Below, in pieces: positions 15,994 through 24,717 of a stretch of 64,000 nucleotides of DNA. The translations under genes and the position numbers were made by a program. How positions within the stretch are numbered: position 1 is the stretch's first letter; each line of letters begins with the position of its first letter. This DNA is from Massilia antarctica. Lineage in GTDB: Bacteria; Pseudomonadota; Gammaproteobacteria; Burkholderiales; Burkholderiaceae_D. The notes beneath the pieces were generated by a model that was not told the DNA's origin, searched no databases, and worked only from the letters and a program-made list of their open reading frames with translations. Location of the stretch: assembly GCF_015689335.1 (NCBI RefSeq), contig NZ_CP065053.1, positions 7,006,001-7,070,000 of the forward strand, given 5' to 3'.

Positions 15994-16596
15994 TCAGCAA
16001 TCGTGAACAATCAGCCGGCCCGCCTGGCGGGTCCAGCGTCCGTGCGCGGCCTGCGGCAGCGCGATGCGCGGCAGCAGGCCGGGTGCATGTTGACGCGCGG
16101 CGGCTTGCACGGCGGCGCGCGCGTTCTGCGGCGAGGCGCTGCCGGCCTTGCCGGCATGGCGCGCCGCTTCGTCGGCAAGGCGTACCAGTTGGCGCGCCAG
16201 GATGAATTCCTTGTCCTCGGGGCTGAGGCCTTCGAGTTCGAGGCCGAGCATGCGTGCGCCGAGGTTGACGTGGGCCGCCTTGGAGCGCGCACCGGACATG
16301 CTGGGACGCAGGGGAGCGAGCAGCGGCTCGAGGGCGTGCATCAGTTGCGCGACCAGCAGTGGGCCCATGGGCGAACGCGCTACCCGCGCACCGAGCACGC
16401 CGGCGCCGCCGATGGCGCGGCCCAGCACGCGGCGCAGATCGGCGGGCTGGTTCGCTTCGAGCAGTTCGGCGGCCAGCGCCAGGTCGGCGCTGTCGTCGGA
16501 GAGCGGGCCGGCTTCGCCTTCCTGCTCGTTCGCGCGCGGCGCGGCGTCGGTAAAGATGTCGAAGACCGGACTGTATTCAAGCAGGCGACGGTTCAC
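15994..16596 (-). CDS. Glycine-zipper protein C, first gene of sigma-54 operon
   Basis: This encodes 200 residues from a GTG at 16596 with AAGGGG seven bases upstream. It shares with A and B the helix ELLEANQPADLRRVLG, a shorter and less glycine-rich central region (GRAIGGAGVLGARVARSP), the stretch LELEGLSPEDKEF followed by ARQLVRLADEA, the motif ARQHAPGLL, and a tail GRWTRQAGRLIVHDC. The leader MNRRLLEYSPVFDIF is shorter and lacks the ELEF string. It is the promoter-proximal gene; the predicted sigma-54 start site is about 65 bases before the GTG. Function is unknown. Confidence 0.7.
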   Translation of the reverse strand: MNRRLLEYSPVFDIFTDAAPRANEQEGEAGPLSDDSADLALAAELLEANQPADLRRVLGRAIGGAGVLGARVARSPMGPLLVAQLMHALEPLLAPLRPSMSGARSKAAHVNLGARMLGLELEGLSPEDKEFILARQLVRLADEAARHAGKAGSASPQNARAAVQAAARQHAPGLLPRIALPQAAHGRWTRQAGRLIVHDC

Positions 16597-16671
16597 GGGC
16601 GACCCCTTATTTTTAACGGTGGATGCGCCTGGAAGAAAGGGTGTTGCGGCTGCGCGTCCTGATCCATCTAT

Positions 16672-16687
16672 TGCAAGGGCTGTGCCA
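16672..16687 (-). promoter_or_regulatory. Sigma-54 (RpoN) promoter of the glycine-zipper operon
   Basis: On the minus strand the site reads TGGCACAGCCCTTGCA, matching the TGGCACG-N4-TTGC(A/T) consensus at every key position including the -24 GG and -12 GC. It faces the operon and would start transcription about 65 bases before protein C. The opposing regulator gene encodes an activator with an intact GAFTGA loop. Confidence 0.8.
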
Positions 16688-16729
16688 GCGCGCGCAAGGG
16701 GCAAAAGGCCAGGTTGGTGCGAGTGGCGG

Positions 16730-16785
16730 CGAAATGCATTTCGTACATGCCGTTGTTTGAGGCCGGGGTGGCGAAAAGCGTTTCG
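16730..16785. promoter_or_regulatory. Paired upstream activator sites CGAAA-N4-TTTCG
   Basis: Two dyads of the same form occur: CGAAATGCATTTCG at 16730-16743 and CGAAAAGCGTTTCG at 16772-16785. Their centres are 42 bases apart, four DNA turns. Measured from the predicted start site they lie near -77 and -119, where enhancer sites for sigma-54 activators usually sit. They are probably bound by the Fis-type domain of the regulator at 7211-8575. Confidence 0.7.
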
Positions 16786-16917
16786 CACGCGCGCATGGGC
16801 CCCTCCCTGCGAGGGGCATGCCGAACCTGTTTTCGTGAAATCGGTATAGTGATATGAATAGCGCAACAGGCATGCTGTGAGTGCGCTACCCCGTTTGACG
16901 TCCATAAAGGAGAAACG

Positions 16918-17730
16918 ATGCAAGTCAGTAACGATGTTCTGTTCCACGCGCTGCACACCGATGGTTTGCTGATGCTGCCCAATTGCTGGGATGCGGGCAG
17001 CGCGCGCATTGCCGCCGCAGCCGGCTCAAAAGCGCTGGCCACCAGCAGCGCCGCCGTGGCCTGGTCGCACGGCTACCCCGACGGCAGCAGCTTGCCGTCC
17101 GAACTGCTGATGGCCAACGTGAGGGGCATCCTGCGGGTCAGTTCCCTGCCGCTGACGGTGGATATGGAAGATGGCTACAGCGACGATCCGGCGCAGGTGG
17201 CCCAACTGGCTGGCGAACTGATCGATGCGGGTGTGGTCGGGATCAATATTGAAGATGGCAGCGGCGCTCCCGCGCTGCTGGCGGACAAGATCAGGGCGAT
17301 CCGGGCGGTGGCCGGCGCGCGCGGCGTGAACCTGTTCATCAATGCGCGCGCCGATGTGTATCTGCTCGGCGAGGCCGGCGGCTTCGGTGCCGCAGTGCGG
17401 GTTGCCGAGACCATCAAGCGCGCCGCGCTGTACGAGGCAGCCGGCGCCAGCGGCCTGTTCGTGCCCGGCATGACCACCGAGGACGACATTGCGGCCATGG
17501 TCAAGGCGACCCGCCTGCCGCTGAACCTGATCGCGCTCGATAGCTTGCCGGCGCCGGCGCGCCTGGCGCAGCTTGGCGTGCGCCGCCTGAGCGCGGGCGC
17601 GGCCCTTTCCAAGGCGGTGTTCGGCTGCATCGATACCCTGGCCCGGCAATTTTTCGACAGCGGCAAGGTCGACCCGGCGGCGTATCCGCAGATCGACTAC
17701 GCGGCGCTGAACCGGATGATGGCCCAGTAA
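16918..17730 (+). CDS. Isocitrate lyase/PEP mutase family protein
   Basis: This encodes 270 residues with AAAGGAG before the ATG. The TIM-barrel family signature is seen in LPNCWDAGSARIAAAAG near the start, the metal-binding acidic motif VDMEDGYSDDP (about 80-90), NIEDGSG, and LFINARADVY. Family members make or break C-C or C-P bonds next to a carboxylate; the exact substrate cannot be read. The lyase-specific KKCGH motif is absent, so it is not isocitrate lyase proper. It is a single gene, convergent with the NmrA-like gene. Confidence 0.8.
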   Translation: MQVSNDVLFHALHTDGLLMLPNCWDAGSARIAAAAGSKALATSSAAVAWSHGYPDGSSLPSELLMANVRGILRVSSLPLTVDMEDGYSDDPAQVAQLAGELIDAGVVGINIEDGSGAPALLADKIRAIRAVAGARGVNLFINARADVYLLGEAGGFGAAVRVAETIKRAALYEAAGASGLFVPGMTTEDDIAAMVKATRLPLNLIALDSLPAPARLAQLGVRRLSAGAALSKAVFGCIDTLARQFFDSGKVDPAAYPQIDYAALNRMMAQ

Positions 17731-17785
17731 CGCCGACGTGGCGCACCGACCGGTTAGCGCAAGCGCAATTGGGCATGATCCCGGG

Positions 17786-18664
17786 CTATCTGGCGCCCAG
17801 CGCCAGGCATGCGGCCAGCGCCGCTTCAAGCCCGACCACGCCGCGCAGGGTGTCGCCAGCGCCCTCGAACGCGATATGGCCACTGTTAAAGCCGTCATAC
17901 ATCTCGCAAAAGGCAGCCGCCGTGAGTTGTGGAAAGCCCTTATCGGCAAACATGGCGGCCCAGCGCTCGCGCGGTGCGCCGACCGCCGTCACTGGCTTGC
18001 CGAGCAGGCGGCCGAACGCGGCTGCGGCATCGGCCGGCGACACATCGCACGGACCGCGCAGTTCGACCAGCCGGTGCGTGGCCGCCTGCTCCACCAGCAA
18101 GTGCGCGGCGGTGCGCCCGATATCGGCCACCGACACCATCGGCAGCGCGCGTTCAAGCGGCAGGAACATCGACGGCAGGATGGACTGTTGCAGGACCGGC
18201 GCCAGGGACCATGCCCAGTTTTCCATGAAATTGGCCGCGCGCAGCACCGTGCGCACGCCGTCGAAACCGCGCAGCTGGCACTCCAGATCGTGGGTGGTGC
18301 CGATATTGCCCGTACCGTTGGCGTGCTGCGCACCGACCGAGGACAGCGCGACCATGCGCGGCAGCCCGGCTGCGTTTGCTGCGGCGATCAGCTTGGCATG
18401 AACGCGGCGCGCTTGCGCAAACATGTCGCTCGCCTGATAGTTTGGCGGCCCCATCACGTAAGCGCTGTGCGCGCCGTCGAAGGCGCGCACCATCGACTGC
18501 TGGTCTTCGAGATCGGCAACGCAGATATGCGCCCCCTTCCTGCGCCAGCTTGCGGCCTGGGCATCGTCGCGGCGGACGATCATGCGCACGGGATGGCCGG
18601 CCGCAAGCAGGGTTTCTGAAATGACGGAGCCGGTCTGGCCCATGGCGCCTACGATTGCGAACAT
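17786..18664 (-). CDS. NmrA-like NAD(P)-binding oxidoreductase
   Basis: This encodes 292 residues with an atypical short-chain dehydrogenase fold. The N-terminal Rossmann motif is VGAMGQTGSVISETL, followed by the cofactor-selecting Arg-rich strand MIVRRDD. Downstream come MVALSSVGA and a segment FMENWAW, as in NmrA and quinone-oxidoreductase-like proteins. These act as redox sensors or as oxidoreductases for quinones or small electrophiles. It is divergent from a LysR gene 73 bases away, a common arrangement in which the regulator controls the enzyme. AGGA precedes the ATG at 18664. Confidence 0.8.
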   Translation of the reverse strand: MFAIVGAMGQTGSVISETLLAAGHPVRMIVRRDDAQAASWRRKGAHICVADLEDQQSMVRAFDGAHSAYVMGPPNYQASDMFAQARRVHAKLIAAANAAGLPRMVALSSVGAQHANGTGNIGTTHDLECQLRGFDGVRTVLRAANFMENWAWSLAPVLQQSILPSMFLPLERALPMVSVADIGRTAAHLLVEQAATHRLVELRGPCDVSPADAAAAFGRLLGKPVTAVGAPRERWAAMFADKGFPQLTAAAFCEMYDGFNSGHIAFEGAGDTLRGVVGLEAALAACLALGAR

Positions 18665-18737
18665 ATGTTTTCCTGGGAGGTGATGAACTGGCGCCAGTGT
18701 AGGGCCCGCCACGTCGTTGCGGAATGCATGGGATAGA

Positions 18738-19694
18738 ATGTCCGGCATGCATGAACTGGATGATCTCACCGATGCCGCGCGCTTCGACCTGAACCTGCTG
18801 CCCTTCCTGGGCGCGGTGCTCGAGTGTGCCAGCATCACGCGGGCAGGCGAACAGTCGGGCATGAGCCAGCCGGCAGCGTCGCGGGCAATGGCCAAGCTGC
18901 GCAAGCGCTTCGGCGACCCCTTCCTTGTCCGTACCGGGCGCGGCTACGTATTGACGCCGCTCGCCCTGCAACTGGCACCGCTGGTCAGAACAGCCTTGCA
19001 ATCGACTGCGGCGCTGTTCGAGCTGGCGCATTTCGAGCCATCGAGTTCGAGCCACGTTTTCCGCATGGCCAGCACCGATTACGGCATGCTGGCGATCCTT
19101 GGCGACCTGCTGCCGCGCATCGGCTTGCTCGCGCCGCACGCCAGCTTGCGCATCGATCCCTGGAGCGGCGAGACCTTGGCCCGGCTCGAGCGCGGCGACC
19201 TGGACTGCGCGCTATATGCCGATGACGAGCTGCCCGACGATTTTCATTACCGTACGCTGTTCAGCGACGGCTACGGGCTGATTTGCCGGCGCGGCCATCC
19301 GATTCTCGCGCAAGCGGCGCTGCCGGCGCTTGAGCTGCTGCGCCAGGCCGCCACCCATCCGCATTTCGCGGTCCGCTATCCGGGCAAGGGCGCTTACGTC
19401 ACCGACAATGTCTACGAACGTTTGGATTTGCCACAACCACAGCTGTCCGTCGAGCTGCCCTACTTCCATGCCGGCAGTGCCGCCGTCGAGGCCAGCGACC
19501 TGCTGGCCGTGGTACCGCTGCGCGCGGCCCGGGCATGGTCGACCAAGCGCCAGATCGTCGTGGTGCCATTGGAATTAGCGGCCTTGCAATTTGAATACCG
19601 CCTGATCTGGCATGCGCGCGCACACCGCGATCCGGCGTTCATGTGGCTGCGCGCGCACTTTATCCACGCCGAGGCGCGGGCGCGGCGCGCGTAG
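18738..19694 (+). CDS. LysR-family transcriptional regulator
   Basis: This encodes 318 residues. The N-terminal winged helix-turn-helix is clear: FDLNLLPFLGAVLECASITR, then MSQPAASRAMAKLRKRFGDP, of the NodD/PcpR-like subclass. The effector domain follows from about residue 100. The start at 18738 was preferred to the TTG at 18717; the ATG at 18747 is also possible. It is divergent from the NmrA-like gene and probably controls it in response to an unknown aromatic or electrophilic ligand. Confidence 0.85.
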   Translation: MSGMHELDDLTDAARFDLNLLPFLGAVLECASITRAGEQSGMSQPAASRAMAKLRKRFGDPFLVRTGRGYVLTPLALQLAPLVRTALQSTAALFELAHFEPSSSSHVFRMASTDYGMLAILGDLLPRIGLLAPHASLRIDPWSGETLARLERGDLDCALYADDELPDDFHYRTLFSDGYGLICRRGHPILAQAALPALELLRQAATHPHFAVRYPGKGAYVTDNVYERLDLPQPQLSVELPYFHAGSAAVEASDLLAVVPLRAARAWSTKRQIVVVPLELAALQFEYRLIWHARAHRDPAFMWLRAHFIHAEARARRA

Positions 19695-19725
19695 CACGGC
19701 AGCGGCCGCTGGTGCGCCAGGGTCG

Positions 19726-20121
19726 TTAGAAAGCCGACTTGCCGAAGCGCGCCACGCCCTGGTTCACGCCGGGCGGGTCCAGGGTTTCCAGCTTGAGCGG
19801 CAGCGGCTCGCCGATCCAGTGCGCCAGGGTGGTATGGTCGGCCACGTCGTCATCGGTCAGCGGGTGCACCAGGGCACGCAGGCCGGATGCTTCGAGCAGC
19901 GCAATGACGGCCGGCAGCATGGCGGCGCTGTAGTGGATCTCGTATTCGGGCAGCGGATGCGGGCCGACCGCGTGGTCGCTCAATTCGCCGACAAAAAACA
20001 GTTCGCGGATCGTACCGGACTGTTTGGCGTCGAGCAGGCGCTGGCGCAAGGCCAGTGCCTGCGGGCGAGTGGCGTCGTCATAGTAAATGTGGGCGTGGTA
20101 GGGGGCGTTGAGGTCATCCAT
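19726..20121 (-). CDS. DOPA 4,5-dioxygenase family protein
   Basis: This encodes 131 residues of the small DOPA-dioxygenase-like family (ferredoxin-like fold). Recognisable are YHAHIYYDD near the start with the metal-ligand His, VGPHPLPEYEIHY, and HPLTDDDVADHTTLAHW. The fungal enzymes open catechol rings; bacterial members are largely untested. It lies between the convergent LysR gene and the pnp terminator, in the same direction as pnp but separated from it by that terminator. Confidence 0.8.
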   Translation of the reverse strand: MDDLNAPYHAHIYYDDATRPQALALRQRLLDAKQSGTIRELFFVGELSDHAVGPHPLPEYEIHYSAAMLPAVIALLEASGLRALVHPLTDDDVADHTTLAHWIGEPLPLKLETLDPPGVNQGVARFGKSAF

Positions 20122-20151
20122 GTGCTTTATCCTGTTTAATGTGATGGCCTT

Positions 20152-20186
20152 AAAAAAACCGCCAGGGCTTGCGCGCTGGCGGTTTT
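20152..20186 (-). terminator. Rho-independent terminator after pnp
   Basis: On the minus strand a 10-bp perfect stem AAACCGCCAG / CTGGCGGTTT (20176-20185 with 20156-20165) is followed by a run of T. It starts 23 bases after the pnp stop. This is the clearest intrinsic terminator in the window. Confidence 0.9.
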
Positions 20187-20208
20187 CAAAGGCGTTGCTT
20201 GACAACGA

Positions 20209-22326
20209 TTACTGAGCAGCCGCTTCCGCGCCTTCAGCAGCTTTCATCGACAGCTTGAGGCGGCCGCGGTCATCGGTCTCGAGAACCTTGACGCGCACTT
20301 GCTGGCCTTCTTTCAGGTAGTCGGCAACGGCGTTCACACGCTCGTTGGCGATCTGCGAGATGTGCAGCAGGCCATCCTTGCCTGGCATGACCTGGACGAT
20401 CGCGCCGAAGTCGAGCAGTTTCAGCACGACGCCGTCGTAGGTCTTGCCTACTTCGACCGAGGCGGTCAGTTCTTCGATGCGGCGCTTGGCTTCCTGGCCG
20501 GCGGCGGCGTCGACCGACGCGATGGTGACGATACCTTCATCGCTGATATCGATCTGGGTGCCGGTTTCTTCGGTCAGCGCGCGAATGACGGCGCCGCCCT
20601 TGCCGATGACGTCACGGATTTTTTCAGGATTGATCTTGATGGTGATCAGGCGCGGTGCGAAATCCGACAGTTCGGTTTTCACGTGCGGCATGGCCTTCTG
20701 CATTTCGCCGAGGATGTGCTGGCGGCCTTCTTTGGCTTGCGCCAGTGCCACTTGCATGATTTCCTTGGTGATGCCCATGATCTTGATGTCCATCTGCAGC
20801 GCGGTAATGCCATTGGCGGTACCGGCTACCTTGAAGTCCATGTCGCCCAGGTGATCTTCGTCGCCCAGAATGTCGGACAGGACGGCGAACTTGCCGCCTT
20901 CCTTGATCAGGCCCATGGCGATACCGGCCACGTGCGCTTTCATCGGCACGCCGGCATCCATCAGCGCCAGGCAGCCGCCGCAGACGGAAGCCATCGACGA
21001 GGAACCGTTCGATTCGGTGATTTCCGATACCAGGCGGACCGAGTAGCTGAAGTCTTCAGGGTTGGGCAAGGCGGCGATCAGCGCGCGCTTGGCCAGGCGG
21101 CCGTGGCCGATTTCGCGACGCTTCGGGGTGCCGACACGGCCGGTTTCGCCGGTGGCGAACGGAGGCATGTTGTAGTGCATCATGAAGTCATCGGTGTACT
21201 CGCCCATCAGCGCATCGATCTTCTGGCTGTCGCGCGCGGTGCCGAGGGTGGCCACGACCAGCGCTTGCGTTTCGCCGCGGGTGAACAGGGCCGAACCGTG
21301 GGTACGTGGCAGGATGCTGGTGCGGATCGCGATCGGACGCACGGTGCGGGTGTCGCGGCCGTCGATGCGTGGCTCGCCGTTGAGGATCTGCGAACGCACG
21401 ACTTTGGCTTCGATGTCGAACAGGACGTTGCCGACGTCGACATTGTCCGGCTGAGGTATGCCGGTGGCGGCAGCGTCGGCGGCCAGGGCGGCGTAGACTT
21501 CCTGGAACGAGGCTTTCAGCTTGGCGGTACGGGCAACCTTGTCCTTGATCTGGTAGGTTTCGTTGATGTTCGTTTCAGCCAGTTCCTTGACGCGGGCGAT
21601 CAGCGCTTCGTTCTTGGCCGGGGCGGTCCATTCAACTTCCGGCTTGCCGCCGTCGCGCACCAGTTCGTGGATCGCATCGATCACGACTTTCATCTGGTCG
21701 TGGCCGTAGACGACGGCGCCGAGCATGATTTCTTCGGACAGTTGCTTGGCTTCCGATTCGACCATCAGCACGGCCGTTTCGGTACCGGCGACGACCAGGT
21801 CCATCTCGGATGTTTTCAGTTGTGTCGTGGTCGGGTTCAGGATGAACTGGCCGTTGGCGTAGCCGACGCGCGCGGCGCCGATCGGGCCGCTGAACGGGAT
21901 GCCGGAGACGCACAGCGCGGCGGACGCGCCGATCATGGCGGCGATGTCCGGATCGATCTCAGGATTGACCGACAGCACGTGGATGATGATCTGAACTTCG
22001 TTCAGGTAGCCTTCCGGGAACAGCGGGCGGATCGGACGATCGATCAGGCGGCTGGTCAGGGTTTCTTTTTCGGAAGGACGGCCTTCGCGCTTGAAGAAAC
22101 CGCCTGGGATTTTACCGGCTGCGTACGTTTTCTCGACGTAGTCGACCGTCAGCGGGAAGAAATCCTGGCCTGGCTTGGCGTCTTTGCGCGCAACCACGGT
22201 AGCCAGGACAACGGTGTCTTCGATCGACACCATGACGGCGCCGGAGGCTTGACGGGCGATTTCGCCGGTTTCCAGGGTCACTTGGTGTTGGCCGTACTGG
22301 AAGGTTTTCGTAACTTTATTAAACAT
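20209..22326 (-). CDS. pnp: Polyribonucleotide nucleotidyltransferase (PNPase)
   Basis: This encodes 705 residues, the normal length. Two RNase PH-like domains (about 1-230 and 310-545) flank an all-helical domain. A KH domain ([20 protein letters not shown], about 555-615) and an S1 domain ([20 protein letters not shown], about 622-690) complete the set. The enzyme degrades RNA from the 3' end using phosphate and joins the degradosome in many bacteria. It lies 164 bases downstream of rpsO, the conserved bacterial order, with a hairpin between them. The start at 22326 ([10 protein letters not shown]) matches known PNPases. Confidence 0.97.
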   Translation of the reverse strand: MFNKVTKTFQYGQHQVTLETGEIARQASGAVMVSIEDTVVLATVVARKDAKPGQDFFPLTVDYVEKTYAAGKIPGGFFKREGRPSEKETLTSRLIDRPIRPLFPEGYLNEVQIIIHVLSVNPEIDPDIAAMIGASAALCVSGIPFSGPIGAARVGYANGQFILNPTTTQLKTSEMDLVVAGTETAVLMVESEAKQLSEEIMLGAVVYGHDQMKVVIDAIHELVRDGGKPEVEWTAPAKNEALIARVKELAETNINETYQIKDKVARTAKLKASFQEVYAALAADAAATGIPQPDNVDVGNVLFDIEAKVVRSQILNGEPRIDGRDTRTVRPIAIRTSILPRTHGSALFTRGETQALVVATLGTARDSQKIDALMGEYTDDFMMHYNMPPFATGETGRVGTPKRREIGHGRLAKRALIAALPNPEDFSYSVRLVSEITESNGSSSMASVCGGCLALMDAGVPMKAHVAGIAMGLIKEGGKFAVLSDILGDEDHLGDMDFKVAGTANGITALQMDIKIMGITKEIMQVALAQAKEGRQHILGEMQKAMPHVKTELSDFAPRLITIKINPEKIRDVIGKGGAVIRALTEETGTQIDISDEGIVTIASVDAAAGQEAKRRIEELTASVEVGKTYDGVVLKLLDFGAIVQVMPGKDGLLHISQIANERVNAVADYLKEGQQVRVKVLETDDRGRLKLSMKAAEGAEAAAQ

Positions 22327-22432
22327 GGGTAATCCCTTTCTATTTGCCGACAGATTTTCAGGCGCTGTCGTCCACCTCACCACAGGCAACATTGCTTGCT
22401 GCCTTTACTACTTTTTTGGGGCTAGAAATGCA

Positions 22433-22465
22433 AAATGCCCGCAACAGCAAGCTGTGCAGGCATTT
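22433..22465 (-). terminator. rpsO-pnp intergenic hairpin
   Basis: The arms at 22433-22443 and 22455-22465 form an 11-position stem with one mismatch (on the minus strand AAATGCCTGCA pairs with TGCGGGCATTT). It starts 25 bases after the rpsO stop. A T-rich tail is lacking, so it may act as a partial terminator or an RNase III site, as known between rpsO and pnp in enteric bacteria. Confidence 0.6.
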
Positions 22466-22490
22466 CTTGATCAACTTGAATCGGCAAAAA

Positions 22491-22760
22491 TTACTTGCGC
22501 AGGCCGAGTTTAGCGATCAGATCGCGATAACGGGTTGCGTCTTTGCTTTTCAGGTAGGACAGCAGGCTCTTACGACGGTTGACCATCATGATCAGACCAC
22601 GGCGCGAGTGGTGATCTTTAGCGTGAGCTTTGAAGTGGCCGTTCAGTTCGTTGATGCGTGCGGTCAGCAGAGCGACCTGAACTTCAGGGGAGCCGGTGTC
22701 GTTTTGCGCACGGGCGTTATCCGCGATGATCGCGGCTTTGTTGATGTTTTCTACGGTCAT
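22491..22760 (-). CDS. rpsO: 30S ribosomal protein S15
   Basis: This encodes 89 residues, exactly the family length. Typical segments are [30 protein letters not shown] and [15 protein letters not shown]15 binds the 16S rRNA three-way junction early in 30S assembly. The gene precedes pnp. A plus-strand lipoprotein gene starts divergently 174 bases away, so the rpsO promoter lies in that gap. Confidence 0.98.
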   Translation of the reverse strand: MTVENINKAAIIADNARAQNDTGSPEVQVALLTARINELNGHFKAHAKDHHSRRGLIMMVNRRKSLLSYLKSKDATRYRDLIAKLGLRK

Positions 22761-22934
22761 GATAGTACCTTTCACATGCGGTGCACGAGTCGCAACCCGA
22801 TACACCGTGAACTTCGATTAAACCGGCCAAAACGGCCAGACCGGCTAGTATATGCGAAAATCCGGCGTGCTGCCAGTGAAGCTTGGCGCAAGCTGGTGCA
22901 TGATGGTGTTTTGGTCCTGTCAAAGGTGGTTTTT

Positions 22935-23438
22935 ATGCAAAAAATAGTCAAAATGGCAATCCTGAGCGCCCTGCTGGCCCTGGGCGGCTGCGCGGCGATG
23001 ATGCGCACGCCGCCGCTGCCGGGCGACACCTTCGAGGCGGTGCGCGCCAAGTTCGGCGAGCCGACCGCAGTCCACTCCCTGCCCTCGGGCCAGGTGCTGG
23101 AATACGCCACCGGGCCGTTCGGCCAGTTCACCTGGATGGCGCGCATGGGGCCGGACGGCAGGCTGATTGCCTTCGAGCAGGTGCTGGGCGATGTCGGTTT
23201 CGGGCGCATCAAGATCGACAAGGCGACCAGGGCCGATGTGATGGCGACCGTGGGACGTCCGGCCGAGCGGTCCTACCTGGCGCTGTCGGACCTGGAGGTG
23301 TGGTCGTACCGATATAAAGAGAGCGGCGTGTGGAATTCGATGATGCATGTGCACTTCGACCGCGCCGGCATCGTCAGGAAGATGATCAGCGGGCCGGACC
23401 CGATGTATGAGGAGAAGCGCGGGTTTTTCAGGGATTGA
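22935..23438 (+). CDS. SmpA/OmlA-like outer-membrane lipoprotein
   Basis: This encodes 167 residues. A lipoprotein signal ends in the lipobox A-L-G-G-C (Cys19). The mature part has two similar modules (GDTFEAVRAKFGEPTAV and ATRADVMATVGRPAE), each a helix-strand unit like that of BamE/SmpA/OmlA proteins. In this group the modules stabilise outer-membrane complexes or bind other proteins. It is a single gene, divergent from rpsO. Its precise role is unknown; it is not the main bamE by position. Confidence 0.7.
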   Translation: MQKIVKMAILSALLALGGCAAMMRTPPLPGDTFEAVRAKFGEPTAVHSLPSGQVLEYATGPFGQFTWMARMGPDGRLIAFEQVLGDVGFGRIKIDKATRADVMATVGRPAERSYLALSDLEVWSYRYKESGVWNSMMHVHFDRAGIVRKMISGPDPMYEEKRGFFRD

Positions 23439-23668
23439 GCAAGGGGCGGCTGAGAATTATTTGTCTCAGCGAAGGTCGAGGACGGGGCCGCGCTACATGG
23501 ACCCAGATTGAATTCAAACGCGCGCATTCCCCCAGCCGGGTCTTGTACCGAAAGAACCGCCGTGGCCTTGCCTTCGGCGATGCCGATCTTCGGTACCGGT
23601 TCCTTGTACCGGTTCAACCGCATTGAGGCAGCGCGCACGGCCATCGTTGGCAGGCGCCGGCGTCACGC

Positions 23669-24445
23669 TTACCTGTCAGCCGGCGCAGCCTGGTGTTCCG
23701 ATGAACGCCGATGCGGCGCCAGCCAATTCCTGTCATTCCTTAGCGCATCGACCGCTCCCTGCAGAAAGCGGTACAGCTCGGGTTTGTCGAGCGGCACCAG
23801 CATGCTGCGCTCGTACGAGGCCGTCCTCGGCCGGCTGGCCACGTGCAGCAGCGCTGCATCCATGAAGGGATCGTTCCTGAGCGCGTCCAGGGTGGAACGG
23901 TCGACAATGGTAAAGTCCAGGCGCCGGTTCAAGACAATCATTTGCAGCGCATTCTTGATCTGCGGCACATCGATGCGCGTGATGGCGCCGGCGGCAATCA
24001 GTGGGTCCAGGTCGGGAAAACGGTGCCCGCTCGGGGCACCGAAGCGCTTGCCGCGCAGGGAGTCCGGCCCATCGTACTCCAGCGGCGCCGCGCGTGACGA
24101 CACCACCAGCGATTCGTCGTCCATCAGGGCCGCCGTCCAGAGATAGCGCGTGCGCCCGGGATCGTCGAAAAAGCGCGGATGCACCCAGGGAACGACGATG
24201 CTCGCCTTCCCCTCATGCAAAAGCACATCGAGCCGCCGGCGCGGAATGTAGACCGATTCAAAATGGTAACGCCCGCCGGACATGCCGTTCAGCTTGCTCG
24301 CCAGGAGGGCATTGAACCCGGCCGATGGCTGGCCCGGCACGAACCAGGGCACATAGTCGTAATAGGTCGCCAGTTGCACGGTTTCGGCGCCATGCGCCAG
24401 GCGCAGTGCCAGCACCAGCGCCAGCGCCAGATATCTCAGTCGCAT
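23669..24445 (-). CDS. Periplasmic solute-binding protein (PBP type 2-like)
   Basis: This encodes 258 residues with a signal peptide (residues 1-19, ending LAHGA). The remainder reads as a small amino-acid-type periplasmic binding protein: ATYYDYVPWFVP at the start of lobe 1, LRGKRFGAPSGHRFPDLD at the hinge, and LDFTIVDRSTLDAL. There is no adjacent transporter gene, so it may act as a stand-alone sensor or an orphan binding protein. Similar orphans are common in Oxalobacteraceae. Confidence 0.75.
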   Translation of the reverse strand: MRLRYLALALVLALRLAHGAETVQLATYYDYVPWFVPGQPSAGFNALLASKLNGMSGGRYHFESVYIPRRRLDVLLHEGKASIVVPWVHPRFFDDPGRTRYLWTAALMDDESLVVSSRAAPLEYDGPDSLRGKRFGAPSGHRFPDLDPLIAAGAITRIDVPQIKNALQMIVLNRRLDFTIVDRSTLDALRNDPFMDAALLHVASRPRTASYERSMLVPLDKPELYRFLQGAVDALRNDRNWLAPHRRSSEHQAAPADR

Positions 24446-24717
24446 GACTGCGCCGTCATCGATATACTCATCCGTTCGCCACTCCCCAGGCAGGGTTCAA
24501 GGAACACCTCATCAGTGCACCATTTAACCACGATCGGTCCAGGAGCAGCGTCGGCTTGATCGCGGCCCGAGCGCGTGGGCGATCGCCGCCGACTGCGCCG
24601 CAGCGCGGGTTCGGCTGGCGGCCCCCAAGGTACCGCCGCGCGCCACTTTTGCAAAGAGATAAAAAGAGGCAAGGGCGCTTCTGTTACGCCACCGAAACCG
24701 TGTTTATACTCGCGCCC

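Larger units (their letters stand above)
16597..16917. other. Divergent intergenic control region
   Basis: This 321-base region separates the sigma-54 operon (minus) from the PEP-mutase family gene (plus). It contains the sigma-54 promoter and the two dyads listed separately. Toward the plus-strand gene there is a GC-rich inverted pair (GCCCCTCCCTGCGAGGGGC at 16798-16816). AAAGGAG precedes the ATG at 16918. No tRNA or small RNA gene is recognised. Confidence 0.5.

Noticed and set aside
16798..16816. GC-rich inverted pair as terminator
   Set aside because: It lies between divergent promoters with no gene ending nearby and lacks a T-run; kept only as a note in the intergenic entry.
20299..22332. 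Long plus-strand open frame (about 677 codons) opposite pnp
   Set aside because: It mirrors the pnp codon pattern on the other strand, a usual by-product of high GC. The pnp product is unmistakable and no domain is seen in the antisense frame.
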